Below are positions 46,094-55,169 of a DNA stretch of 64,000 nucleotides, piece after piece. The notes below the pieces were generated by a model. It saw only the letters and a list, made by a program, of their open reading frames with translations. It ran no database searches and was not told the DNA's origin. Each line of letters starts with the position of its first letter. The first letter of the stretch is position 1. This DNA comes from an uncultured Acidobacteriia bacterium (lineage in GTDB: Bacteria; Acidobacteriota; Terriglobia; Bryobacterales; Bryobacteraceae): assembly GCA_903875575.1 (NCBI GenBank), contig CAIQWJ010000059.1, positions 1 through 64,000 on the forward strand, in the 5' to 3' direction. A program made the translations under genes and the position numbers.

Positions 46094-47047
46094 TTGGAGG
46101 AACTCGCCATTCGGGCCACTGCCGTAGATGTCCGCATCGTCGCCGTGGTTTGTTATCTTCAAAATATTGTGAGTCCACCGATCAGCCAATCCGGGGCAAA
46201 AGTATCTTCACGACGCCAACTGATTGTTTTCTTCACCCTCGCGTACGCGATTGCATGGATGTTCTATGGTTCTTTGGCTGCGTCGAAGGCCGGACTCGGC
46301 TGGATTCCCCTGGATCTTCCGGTGCCAGTGATGACAGTGCTCGGAAGTTGCGCTCCATCCATTGCGGCATTGGTCACGCTGCGCATGACCGAGGGAAGGT
46401 GGCCCAGGGTCGGATTACTGACCATGAGGGCGATCGTGGTGGGCTTCGTTATCGCACCGATTCTGATCGCTGGAACCTTTGCCGCGATCCCCGCGGCCAT
46501 CTTAACCACGGGCTCTTTGTCGTCGCTCCGGTGGAGCGCGCTCCTGTCCGGCTCGGTTTACGGCCTCTCGACTGTGATCGGGGGGCCGCTCGGTGAGGAA
46601 CCCGGGTGGCGAGGCTTTGCGCTGCCGCGATTGCAGGAGTTGTTTGGTCCCGTGAAAGCATCAGTTTTGCTGGGCTTCCTGTGGGCGTCCTGGCACCTGC
46701 CGCTCTTTCTCTGCAAGGCATGGAGTTCCACGCACTTTTCGACTTATCTACTTATTGTGACGGGACTCTCCTTTTCAATGACTTTCCTGTTCAACCTGTC
46801 GGGAGGAAGTGTTGTCACAGCTATCGCGGTGCACGCTTTCTTTAACACCGTGTCCCGATGGCTGGGTGGTATCCTGGACGGTTCCACGATTCGCGAAACG
46901 CCATCGCCGGAGCTGATCATGGGGTTGTCGGGGTGGGCAATCGGGCTTATTCTTGTTGCCCTGACGAGGGGTCAATTGGGTACCCGACATGCCGGACAGG
47001 ATGGCGGCCACAACGAGAGCTTGTTTGGGAGTTTCGGGCCTCAGTAG
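46094..47047 (+). CDS. CPBP family intramembrane metalloprotease
   Basis: Up to 317 residues with about eight hydrophobic segments. The CPBP/Abi motifs are GEEPGWRGFALP (EExxxR), FLWASWHLPLF and IAVHAFFN. These glutamic-type/metal proteases process prenylated proteins or bacteriocin-related substrates. The start is uncertain: the frame begins at a TTG, and a GTG at 46169 is nearer the first helix; no strong ribosome-binding site favours either. Confidence 0.82.
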   Translation: MEELAIRATAVDVRIVAVVCYLQNIVSPPISQSGAKVSSRRQLIVFFTLAYAIAWMFYGSLAASKAGLGWIPLDLPVPVMTVLGSCAPSIAALVTLRMTEGRWPRVGLLTMRAIVVGFVIAPILIAGTFAAIPAAILTTGSLSSLRWSALLSGSVYGLSTVIGGPLGEEPGWRGFALPRLQELFGPVKASVLLGFLWASWHLPLFLCKAWSSTHFSTYLLIVTGLSFSMTFLFNLSGGSVVTAIAVHAFFNTVSRWLGGILDGSTIRETPSPELIMGLSGWAIGLILVALTRGQLGTRHAGQDGGHNESLFGSFGPQ

Positions 47048-47083
47048 AGGCTGGCGCGTTCGGGGTTGTAGATTGAAGGCAAT

Positions 47084-47278
47084 ATGGCGATAGCGGAATT
47101 GTCAGTCGTCCTCGATGCGATGGCCGCGCAGAGGGAGCACGCCGCCTTGAACCCGGCCGTGGAGAGATATTATTCCGAGTTTTCGGACGAGGACGCGCTG
47201 GCACATCGTCTGTGGGGCGAATTCGCAGTTGTCCAATTCTCGGCGACCAGTGGCACAAGTTTGGTTAATTGGTCGTGA
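47084..47278 (+). CDS. Small hypothetical protein
   Basis: 64 residues, helical and acidic, with the phrase NPAVERYYSEFSDEDALAHRLWGEFA. I do not recognise a family. It lies between the CPBP gene and a convergent gene. The composition is protein-like, but support is limited to the open frame. Confidence 0.35.
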   Translation: MAIAELSVVLDAMAAQREHAALNPAVERYYSEFSDEDALAHRLWGEFAVVQFSATSGTSLVNWS

Positions 47279-47301
47279 TTCGGATCCGGGGAACGGCAAG
47301 A

Positions 47302-47337
47302 ACGGGCGGAGCGTTTTCAGCGAAACGCCCCGCCCGT
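47302..47337 (-). terminator. Long imperfect hairpin after the InlB-repeat gene
   Basis: Arms ACGGGCG/CGCCCGT (47302-47308 with 47331-47337) and GCGTTT/AAACGC (47311-47316 with 47323-47328) nest around a six-base loop. On the minus strand it follows the stop of the 47364-48857 gene; the T-run after it is weak (TTCTTG). Confidence 0.5.
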
Positions 47338-47363
47338 GAAACGCGATCTTCGCCGCGTTGCCT

Positions 47364-48857
47364 TTATTTGAAATTCGCCTGAACCGCCGTATCCTTGCCG
47401 ATCACCAGCGTGCAGGTGGGGACGGTCGCAACACAACCGTTGGTCCAACTCACGAAGTTCACCCCGGCAGCCGGCGTTGCCGTCAACGTGATGGAGGTCC
47501 CTTCCTTAAACTTCGCGGAGCAGTTGCCGCCTCCGCCGCAGTTGATCGAGCGATCCGTACCGGAAGGCGTCGCCGTCACTGTGCCCGAACCGCTGCGACC
47601 CACCGACAGGTTGTAAATGGTCGCGAAGTTGGCGGTCACCGCTACCTGATCGTTCACGAATACGTTGCAGGTGGGGTCGAGATTCGTGCAGGCTCCGGTC
47701 CAGCCGGTGAAGACGCCGTTGGAAGGTGCCGAGGCTGTCAGTGTCACGACAGCACCCACGGCCGTGGTGGCGGAGCAGACGTTGCCGCAACTGATCTTTG
47801 CGCCGGTGCCGCTGACGTTGCCGTTACCGACTTTCGAAACCGTGAGGGTGGGGACTCCCACGTTGGCCGCGGCGTTCTGGTCGCCGATGAAGTCGCCAAC
47901 CTCCGAGGGGTCAGCCACAGAACAGGTCGGGTCAAGGCAGAGGGCAGTATGGTCTATCGGATCGTATTTGCCCGAGTACTTGAAGAATTCATAGCGGCGA
48001 AGCACGGAACGCGAACCACTGTTGAGGCCGCCGGAATTGCGCAGAATGCCGCTGTTGCCATGGCTGTTCGGGTTGTACTGGAGCAGCTTCCAGCCTGTTT
48101 CGAGCTGACCGGCATTTTGCGGCACGGCTGCGTTGTCGGCAATCAGTTCGTCGAGATTCACTTCACGCTGAAGTTCCGTTTTGTAGACGCGGACCCACTT
48201 CGCGTCGCCCATCTGGGGAACCGGTTTCGGAATGGGAGGAGGGGGCGGCGGCTCCACCTGAATCTGGAAGACAACCTGCGGCGGCAGGCCGATTTGCGCG
48301 GGTGGGATCACGGTGACGGTCGGCTGCGGGATCTGCACTTTGGGTCCGGCGAAGCGCACGAGTTGACCGGGATTGTTGGGGTCGGCCACCAGCCAGTAAT
48401 AGGAAGTTGCAGTGGGTGCGGTGGAGTAGTAGACCAGGCCGACGCCGTAGTGATCGCAGCCAACAATATTTGTCATGACACAGGAGTGACCGAAGGTGGG
48501 CGAGAAGGTGCTCGGCGTGGTGGTTGAAACGGTAAAGACATTCGCGGCGGAATCATACGGGCTCTGCCAGCGGATGAGGACGCCGCCGGGGATGGGCACC
48601 GTCTTCGAGGCGCCGTAGCGGGTGGCGTTGAAGGTGTACGAGATCTGCGCGGGGGTGACGCCGTCGACCTCGATTTCAAAACCGTGCGTATCCTGCCCGG
48701 TGTCGTTGAGGACGTCGAAGTTCGAAAGAGCGCCGAAGAGCGTCACTGTCGTCTGCGCGTCGAGCGCCATGGGTGCGGCGAGCAGCGCCAGTGAGAGCAG
48801 CTTGCTGCCGAGGTTCCTCCGGAGATTCCCCCGCGTATTGTCTGAGAGTCTTTTCAT
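47364..48857 (-). CDS. Secreted protein with two InlB-type beta repeats
   Basis: 497 residues; an N-terminal signal sequence ends near MALDAQ (residue 35). The middle carries a Pro-rich stretch (PPPPPP near 208) and a WVRVYKTELQREVNLDELI module. The last 160 residues hold two repeats of the bacterial/InlB-B type: YNLSVGRSGSGTVTATPSGTD with NCGGGGNCSAKFKEGTSITLTA, and an earlier one at TLTVSKVGNGNVSG. The same repeat type occurs in the 57389-60754 protein. A cell-surface or adhesion role is plausible. AAAAGGAA precedes the ATG. Confidence 0.82.
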   Translation of the reverse strand: MKRLSDNTRGNLRRNLGSKLLSLALLAAPMALDAQTTVTLFGALSNFDVLNDTGQDTHGFEIEVDGVTPAQISYTFNATRYGASKTVPIPGGVLIRWQSPYDSAANVFTVSTTTPSTFSPTFGHSCVMTNIVGCDHYGVGLVYYSTAPTATSYYWLVADPNNPGQLVRFAGPKVQIPQPTVTVIPPAQIGLPPQVVFQIQVEPPPPPPIPKPVPQMGDAKWVRVYKTELQREVNLDELIADNAAVPQNAGQLETGWKLLQYNPNSHGNSGILRNSGGLNSGSRSVLRRYEFFKYSGKYDPIDHTALCLDPTCSVADPSEVGDFIGDQNAAANVGVPTLTVSKVGNGNVSGTGAKISCGNVCSATTAVGAVVTLTASAPSNGVFTGWTGACTNLDPTCNVFVNDQVAVTANFATIYNLSVGRSGSGTVTATPSGTDRSINCGGGGNCSAKFKEGTSITLTATPAAGVNFVSWTNGCVATVPTCTLVIGKDTAVQANFK

Positions 48858-49075
48858 TTGCCGTTTCCTTTTGGTGGAGCGTTGCGATGGAGCGACGCTG
48901 ACGGTGGCCGGGCACTAGTACTATCGGCTCACCCCTCCATCTTTGACCAAGCGGCAATGTTTTATGTCGGGGAGGTGTAAAGAATTTGTGAACGTATTAT
49001 TTGGGGGCTTGAACAGACTGGAAGTCCGGAATCCCGGGTGGGAATGCCGCATCGCTTGTGCTAGATTCGGGAACT

Positions 49076-50698
49076 ATGGGTCTTCGCATCAGTCCGAATA
49101 CGCACTCGACCGAGGTCATCGGGCTGCTTCGCAGGATTTGCCCGGACCCTACGCTTACTATCAGCCCCTCTGGGGAGGTCACCTACTCACCGCCCGCCGG
49201 TGCCAGCACGACCTGCGTGAATGTTGGCAAGCTGGCGAACGGGCCGGACACGGTCACGATTGAAATGCTGGAAGGTGATCGTGTGGTCGACAGCAGCCAG
49301 GGTCCAATGAATACGTGCGCCGGCTGCACACAGCAGACTATGTTGCATTTTCGGGGAGGTGTGACAACAGGCGCGATTGAGATTTACCTCGACGCGTCGA
49401 ACGCCGATGGTGGAGGCTACTGGTGCTTCGGGGACAGGGATACGGAACAGCCGACGAAAATTGATCTTCCGATGGATTGCGTCCTGGCGCATGAGATCGC
49501 GCACGCAACCGGATACCAGGAGATAGTGGTCTCGGAACCGGACGAAGAACGAGCCACCGAGTTTGAGAACGCATACCGGGCCGAGGCGCACCTCCCGAAG
49601 CGGGACACGACCCAACACGCAGCGGGAGGCCATGCTCGGGGCGGGCGAAAGGTGCCGGTAACCGCCCCGCCAGCCGGGAGAACGGGCACGTATTTCGGTC
49701 CGTTCAGCTGCTTTATTGCAACCGCGGCATACGGGTCTCCGTCCGCTCCGGAAGTGGAACGTCTGCGGGAGATTCGCGACACGGTCGTCCGCAAGGTTCG
49801 CAGCGGCGAGGAGTTCTACCAATGGGTATATGAGCGCTACTGCCGGTTCAGTCCGACGGTGGCGGCCATGATGGAGAACGATCCGGAAGTACGGCAGCTC
49901 ATTCGCTGGTTATTTGTGACGCCGCTGGTTCAACATCTGGATCTGTTTCTCTCATTCCCCGTGGATGAGATTCCGGCTGAAGGCAGTGCCGGGCTGACGG
50001 AGCCATGGCGTAGCTACCTTCTGAAGCTCCGGGGCGGTTTCGAACAACTCAGCTCGCTGGTGCCACTGCCGCAGGAGTTTGTCAATCGCCCGTCGGCAGA
50101 ATGTGCTGCGGAGCTGGCGATTGTGCTGCGTTACCTTCTCTGGACGCCGGAAGCGAGATCGGCCTACTTGCGAGGGCTCAGGGAGGCCGGCGGGCTGCCG
50201 CTGGCCGCGCGTGACGCGACTGAATACGCTGAGTTGAAGACGTTGCTGGAATCGTACGGATTTGATCCGGACCCGGAACGTCTAGTGCTCGGGCCAGAGC
50301 CGAGGGCCGTGCCGGCGATGGCTGGCGGCATGGCCGGTGCTATCAGCAACGATGGTAACGACGCCTATTCGGGAGCTGCGGCATTTCTTTATCTGGGACT
50401 TGCCAATAACAGTTCGGATACGTTGACCAATGTGAGCGTGACCTATACAAGGTCTGACGTAAGCGATGCTTTCTTACTCACGGGAAGGGATCTGAGGCCA
50501 GGCGAATCGCAGATCTTCTGCGCAGGCGACGCGATGGCGGTGACCAGCGTTGGCGTGAACGCCACGGGACACGATAATTACGGCAACCTGGTGCAGGTCA
50601 TCTGGGTCAACGGCCCGCCTTCCGGCTATCAGTCGAATACCACGAATACGAACACGATCGAGTTGATCTACAACGGTTACTCGTTGCCCATCAGCTAG
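49076..50698 (+). CDS. Putative M91-like zinc metallopeptidase with a CFI box
   Basis: 540 residues from the ATG at 49076; the frame opens at a GTG six codons earlier. HEIAH at 139-143 with DEERATEFENAYRAE following resembles Peptidase_M91-type (NleD-like) zinc sites, the downstream Glu being the third ligand. CFIATAAYGS at 212-221 starts a CFI-box domain (about 212-290). The C-terminal third is an Ig-like beta domain (about 415-540). No signal peptide is visible, yet the layout looks like an exported protein. The next gene starts 17 bases later. Confidence 0.7.
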   Translation: MGLRISPNTHSTEVIGLLRRICPDPTLTISPSGEVTYSPPAGASTTCVNVGKLANGPDTVTIEMLEGDRVVDSSQGPMNTCAGCTQQTMLHFRGGVTTGAIEIYLDASNADGGGYWCFGDRDTEQPTKIDLPMDCVLAHEIAHATGYQEIVVSEPDEERATEFENAYRAEAHLPKRDTTQHAAGGHARGGRKVPVTAPPAGRTGTYFGPFSCFIATAAYGSPSAPEVERLREIRDTVVRKVRSGEEFYQWVYERYCRFSPTVAAMMENDPEVRQLIRWLFVTPLVQHLDLFLSFPVDEIPAEGSAGLTEPWRSYLLKLRGGFEQLSSLVPLPQEFVNRPSAECAAELAIVLRYLLWTPEARSAYLRGLREAGGLPLAARDATEYAELKTLLESYGFDPDPERLVLGPEPRAVPAMAGGMAGAISNDGNDAYSGAAAFLYLGLANNSSDTLTNVSVTYTRSDVSDAFLLTGRDLRPGESQIFCAGDAMAVTSVGVNATGHDNYGNLVQVIWVNGPPSGYQSNTTNTNTIELIYNGYSLPIS

Positions 50699-50715
50699 AG
50701 AGAGAAGAGCACATA

Positions 50716-52944
50716 ATGCCATCCCCCATCGGCGATTTCGACGTGGTGCTGCAGGTTACAACGGCAGCCATCCAGAAGCTACTCAATGCCGGGCACGCTT
50801 CCGGACTCTACCGTCATTTGGTGACGGCGGGCGACCGGGACCGGTTTTCCACCATTCTGCTTGGTCCGCAAGCGCTCGCCCTCGATCCGCAAACGGGTTC
50901 TGGCGGGCAATCCCACGCATCCGTATCGGGACGGGTCATCTATTATTCGCGACCATCCGCGGATGCAAAGGACCATGGCTATTCAGCTGTGGCCGATGTG
51001 ACGGCACGAGTGACGGTCGGGCTGACCACTGGGGGCGATCCCGCGCCGCTGACTGGAGCCGCGCTTGCGGTGGACTGGACCAGAACCACAGCGTCGGATA
51101 TTACGGTTCATACCGGTGCGGGAGGGAACAACGCGCCGGCTTCCGAGGTGGTCAATACACTGTTGGACGCGATTGCGAAAAACACCAGCTGGACCTACCC
51201 GCTGCCGCCTCTTGTGTACGGCGCTGACATGCTTGGCTCGGCCTCGATAGGTTTTACGCAGGCGGGCAATTCCTACGCCGTGACGGTCGGGCTGAATGCG
51301 GGAAATGTAATTAAGGGTTCCCGCAGTCAGCTCCAGACGATTTTTGCTGCCCAGGAATGGGCGGCGGCTGTTGGCTCCGGCTATCTGGGCAATCTTTTTG
51401 TATCCGAGTTCGCGGCGCAACTCGGCGAGTTGCCGGCACCACACGGGAAGGCGAAGCCAAAGATCGCCGACGGTTCCGTCTGCCTGATTCCGAACCCAGC
51501 GCCGCTGGGGCCGAAATGCCTTCTGAGCGCGCGGCAGCAGGTACTGCTGGATTCGCTGGACTGGTCGTTTCAGGAAGGGAGTATTCTGCTGACCGGGCAG
51601 TTCGAGCAGCATCTCGACGGCGTTTTTGCGGGCAGTGCGGCTTTCCAGCTGAGTCTGTTTGCCTCGCTTGATGCAGCCGGAAGTGTAGCGCTGACATTTT
51701 CGCAACCGCAGATTCAGTTGCAGCAGTGGTACGCGCAGGCGCTGAATTTTCTCAGCAGCGGTGCCATTACGCGAGCAATCACGAAGGCGATGACCGGGGC
51801 ATTGCGGGCGATCTCCGATGCAACAGGGGGCGGGCTGTTTTCGGCGGCCAGCATCAACAGCCTGGCCTCTCTCGGTTACGCCGTGCAAATGCCTCTCGCA
51901 GTGACACCCCAATCGATTGCCATACATAGCTATGGCGTCGTGCTGCAGGGGTCGCTGAGCGCGGGGCCGGAGACAAGTGCGCCGGTTGCCATGTTTCAGG
52001 TGTTACCCTCATCCGACGGTCCGGCGACGCTGATTCTCAACGCACAGAATTCGTGGAGCCCGGGACAGTTCCCGGCCGCGTGGAGCTGGGATTTTGGAGA
52101 CGGGACAAGCGACATCTCAACCGGCATCGCGGAACATTTCGTCACCAGCCACAGGTGGTCACCGGGCACTTACCGTGTGTGCCTCACACTGACAGACCCG
52201 CTGGGGAATTCGACGCAAACCTGTCAAACGGTCAGCCCTGGTCTTTTGACAGTGAATCGCGTCAACGTCAAACCGAAGTACGAAGGCACGTGGGTGGTGT
52301 GCCAGGCCGCCGGGCCTCAGACGCTGACGTTCTCAATTCTCTCCAACGGGATGCCTGTCTCCGGTGCTGCAATGAGCCTTTCGGCTGGTGCCTGGCAGGT
52401 CACTCAGGTATCGGGGCCCGATGGCATAGTCACATTCGCCGGAGTCGATCAGGCTCACTTCACGGTTCCAAACAGCACCACAGACGGGTTCATCGTGGGC
52501 GGCGTAAACGCTGGGGTATCGATGAATGGGTTCCCGACGGTAACTTCGGTGCTTTGGCTCTATAACTGCGCCGGAGCATCGCTGGCGAGCAGTTCTCTAC
52601 AGAATATTCTCAATTCGGCTCGGCAATTGCCGCAGGAGATTCTCAATCCGTTGGGGCCCGTCATGGGAATCGGAACTGGTGAGTGGAGCGGATTGCCTAT
52701 CGATGGAGGAGATCCGTGGAGTTCGCTGGCCCGCGACACGGTGCTGGCCTCGAACACGTTGCTACATATGACGGAGATGGCGATGCGCTCCTCCGATACG
52801 CGCCATGTTGCAACCATGCTGGGAATTGCGGGACATGGACAGGAACTCCACGCACAGATTCGGATGAGACTGGAGTCATTGCTGCGGACAACGAAGGCGG
52901 AATTATCGGAGCGGGCTACTGCACTGGGGGGGAAATCGCGATAG
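50716..52944 (+). CDS. Large PKD-domain protein, partner of the CFI-box peptidase
   Basis: 742 residues without signal peptide. Residues 1-420 are beta-rich with two similar halves (GDFDVVLQVTTAAIQKLL and LDWSFQEGSILLTGQFEQ), vaguely like lipid-binding TULIP modules; this is a weak inference. A PKD domain with WSWDFGDGTSD lies at about 435-505. A beta domain (about 515-600) and a helical C-terminal tail follow. It is probably cotranscribed with the CFI-box peptidase. Function unknown. Confidence 0.72.
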   Translation: MPSPIGDFDVVLQVTTAAIQKLLNAGHASGLYRHLVTAGDRDRFSTILLGPQALALDPQTGSGGQSHASVSGRVIYYSRPSADAKDHGYSAVADVTARVTVGLTTGGDPAPLTGAALAVDWTRTTASDITVHTGAGGNNAPASEVVNTLLDAIAKNTSWTYPLPPLVYGADMLGSASIGFTQAGNSYAVTVGLNAGNVIKGSRSQLQTIFAAQEWAAAVGSGYLGNLFVSEFAAQLGELPAPHGKAKPKIADGSVCLIPNPAPLGPKCLLSARQQVLLDSLDWSFQEGSILLTGQFEQHLDGVFAGSAAFQLSLFASLDAAGSVALTFSQPQIQLQQWYAQALNFLSSGAITRAITKAMTGALRAISDATGGGLFSAASINSLASLGYAVQMPLAVTPQSIAIHSYGVVLQGSLSAGPETSAPVAMFQVLPSSDGPATLILNAQNSWSPGQFPAAWSWDFGDGTSDISTGIAEHFVTSHRWSPGTYRVCLTLTDPLGNSTQTCQTVSPGLLTVNRVNVKPKYEGTWVVCQAAGPQTLTFSILSNGMPVSGAAMSLSAGAWQVTQVSGPDGIVTFAGVDQAHFTVPNSTTDGFIVGGVNAGVSMNGFPTVTSVLWLYNCAGASLASSSLQNILNSARQLPQEILNPLGPVMGIGTGEWSGLPIDGGDPWSSLARDTVLASNTLLHMTEMAMRSSDTRHVATMLGIAGHGQELHAQIRMRLESLLRTTKAELSERATALGGKSR

Positions 52945-52954
52945 AGCATCCCGC

Positions 52955-53818
52955 TCAAATGCGCGGCAGGACTTCTGCCACCACTTTGGCGCGTAAGTTC
53001 GCAACGCCGGCGGTGTAGCGTTCGTCCGCCACAGCAAAGGCGACGGCGTCTTCCAGCCAGTCGTGCCAGACACCGTCGGGATCGTGCGAGGCGGCGGTGA
53101 CAGTGTAGTCTCCGCCGCAGAGTTCCGCGCGGAAACGGAAGGTGACGCGCACGGTGTCGCCATCGCGCATAGGGCCGAAATGGATGTTTTCGAGCTCGGT
53201 GTTCGTGCCATAGACGTTGAGGCCGATGCGGGTCCGAATGAGGATGCCGATGACGGGGTCAGCAACGTCGCCCGTGAAACGGACCGTGACCCGGATCGCC
53301 ACAGCTTCGCCGCTGCGCCAGACGACGGTGGCTGAGCCATCCGTGCCGAGGAGCTCAATGCCCGTCAACACGGCGCGGCCATCGCCATCGCGCAGAGCCG
53401 GCGCAAGGGAGACACCCTGTTTACGTCCCACTTCGCGCAGTACCAATGCGACATGTCGCCGGTAGTGAGCGAGAACTTCGAGGGGGTCGCCGCGGCCGAC
53501 AAGTTTGCCATCACGGAGCCACCAGACTTCATCCGCACAGGATTCGAGGAGTTGTTCGTCGTGAGTCAGGAGGACGAAAGTGGCACCGGCGCGCCGGAGT
53601 TGTACCAGACGCGAGATGGTGCGGGCTTTCGTGACGGCGTCGAGGCCAGCCAGCAGGAAAGCGGGGACTATGGCTGCGTTACCTGCGGGATTCGGCATCT
53701 CGGGGCCGAGGCTGACGGTGCCGCCGGTGGCGGCGAGACCGCTGGGGCCGCCTTCTTCAATGACGCCGATGATGCTGCCATCGGGAGCGGTGAGACCGAG
53801 TGGGGCGAATTCAATCAT
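52955..53818 (-). CDS. Degenerate ABC ATPase remnant fused to a Wzt C-terminal-like domain
   Basis: 287 residues. The start (DGSIIGVIEEGGPSGL) aligns with an ABC Walker A but has no Lys-Thr. The next segment jumps directly to a Walker B/D-loop-like AIVPAFLLAGLDAVTKARTI and the H-loop FVLLTHDEQLLESCADEVWWLRDGK, so the helical domain with the LSGGQ signature is absent. Residues about 160-280 match the Wzt carbohydrate-binding domain (IGILIRTRIGLNVYGTNTE). It is intact but probably cannot hydrolyse ATP. An ATP-independent sugar-recognition role is possible. Confidence 0.72.
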   Translation of the reverse strand: MIEFAPLGLTAPDGSIIGVIEEGGPSGLAATGGTVSLGPEMPNPAGNAAIVPAFLLAGLDAVTKARTISRLVQLRRAGATFVLLTHDEQLLESCADEVWWLRDGKLVGRGDPLEVLAHYRRHVALVLREVGRKQGVSLAPALRDGDGRAVLTGIELLGTDGSATVVWRSGEAVAIRVTVRFTGDVADPVIGILIRTRIGLNVYGTNTELENIHFGPMRDGDTVRVTFRFRAELCGGDYTVTAASHDPDGVWHDWLEDAVAFAVADERYTAGVANLRAKVVAEVLPRI

Positions 53819-53934
53819 GTTTCAGCCTCGAACCATATCAGACGTGGTGTGGTGTTGCTCCATCCATTCCACGGTACTCCAGTGGGTGGTGGCGTCGGGG
53901 GCGGGGCATCTGGGAAGCAGACTGCAGGAAGTGT

Positions 53935-54969
53935 TCATCGACAAAGCTGTTCCAATCCCCATTTTCCATGGTCGGCCACGAGGGGGTCAGGGGAGGCGGC
54001 CAGGCTTTCAAGGGCAGGCCGGAATTTGGCGTCACCGGAGTTGCCCATCGCGACCGCCACATTGCGCAGGAAGGCGGAATGTTTCGCGCGGCTGACGGCG
54101 GTCTGGCGAAAACGGGCGCGGAATTCGGCTTCTGACAGGCTGGCCAGTTCTTCCAGCGTGGTAGCCGCGTCTGGATCTACCGAAGCCGGGACGTCGCGGT
54201 TCCACGGACAGACATCCTGGCAGATATCACAGCCAAATACGTTATCTCCAATGGCTTCAAGGTGTTCCGCCGGTGCCGGACCGCGGAGTTCGATGGTGAA
54301 GTACGAGATGCAGCGGCGGGCATCGAGTTCGAAACCGCCATCGGGCGAGGGGACCAGCGCCTGTGTGGGGCAAGCGTCCAGACAGCGGGTGCAGGTGCCG
54401 CAGCGATCCGGCGGGGGGGCGTCCAGCCCTGGGTCCGGGGTGATTTCGAGCGTGGTAAGGAGTTCGCCCAAAAGACAAAACGAACCCGATTCCTGGTTGA
54501 TCAGGCAGGTATTCTTGCCAATCCAGCCGAGACCGGCGTCGCGGGCGACGGATCTTTCCAGCAAGGGGGCGGTGTCGACACAGGCGCGCCATTCGAAGGC
54601 CGCGTGCTCCTGCAAACCGGCGGCGAGGGCTTCGAGGCCGCGTCGGATCACCACGTGGTAGTCCGGCCCCTGGGCATAGCGGGCGATGCCGGCTGTGCGC
54701 TGGGAATCGGCGTAGGACAGCCCAACTGAGATAACGGATTTCACGCCGGGCAGCAGATTCTCGAACTGGGCGCGGACCTGGGCGCGGTGGTCGGTCAAAT
54801 AAGCCATCTCGCCAGCCAAGCCACGGTCCACCCAACTCATGTAACGGGCAAAATCAGGGGCTGAACGGGCCGCATTTGGCACGGCCACCACTCCAGCCAG
54901 GTGGAACCCGACTTTAGCCGCTAACTCGCGGACGAGATGACTACTTACGCGCTGTGTTACAATTTCCAC
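53935..54969 (-). CDS. queG: Epoxyqueuosine reductase QueG
   Basis: 344 residues. Cobalamin/iron-sulfur enzyme with LERSVARDAGLGWIGKNTCLI near 145 and two 4Fe-4S motifs, CGTCTRCLDACPTQAL near 195 and CDICQDVCPWN near 248. It reduces epoxyqueuosine to queuosine in tRNA. The C-terminal helical repeats follow as in the family. Confidence 0.94.
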   Translation of the reverse strand: MEIVTQRVSSHLVRELAAKVGFHLAGVVAVPNAARSAPDFARYMSWVDRGLAGEMAYLTDHRAQVRAQFENLLPGVKSVISVGLSYADSQRTAGIARYAQGPDYHVVIRRGLEALAAGLQEHAAFEWRACVDTAPLLERSVARDAGLGWIGKNTCLINQESGSFCLLGELLTTLEITPDPGLDAPPPDRCGTCTRCLDACPTQALVPSPDGGFELDARRCISYFTIELRGPAPAEHLEAIGDNVFGCDICQDVCPWNRDVPASVDPDAATTLEELASLSEAEFRARFRQTAVSRAKHSAFLRNVAVAMGNSGDAKFRPALESLAASPDPLVADHGKWGLEQLCR

Positions 54970-55113
54970 AAGGTCCGATATACCACCTTTTTCGGCTGGG
55001 GGAAGAGTGGGTGAGGACTGGTTAATCTCGTTACGCCCCGCCGAGCGGCATTTTGGCGCAGTTCGATGTTTTTTGATCGAAAAAAGCCCGCCGATGCCTT
55101 ACCTTTGAAGGAT

Positions 55114-55127
55114 ACCTGATATCAGGT
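55114..55127 (+). promoter_or_regulatory. 14-bp perfect palindrome before the radical SAM gene
   Basis: ACCTGATATCAGGT, 42 bases upstream of the ATG at 55170. Its position fits an operator. An A/T inverted repeat (TTTTTT-GATCG-AAAAAA) lies about 40 bases further upstream. Confidence 0.5.
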
Positions 55128-55169
55128 GTAGTGCGGACGTCCTCAAGCACTTCAGGAGAGCAAGAAACT

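Noticed and set aside
53453-54661. 402-residue open frame on the plus strand
   Set aside because: Antisense to the Wzt-like and queG genes; no domain.
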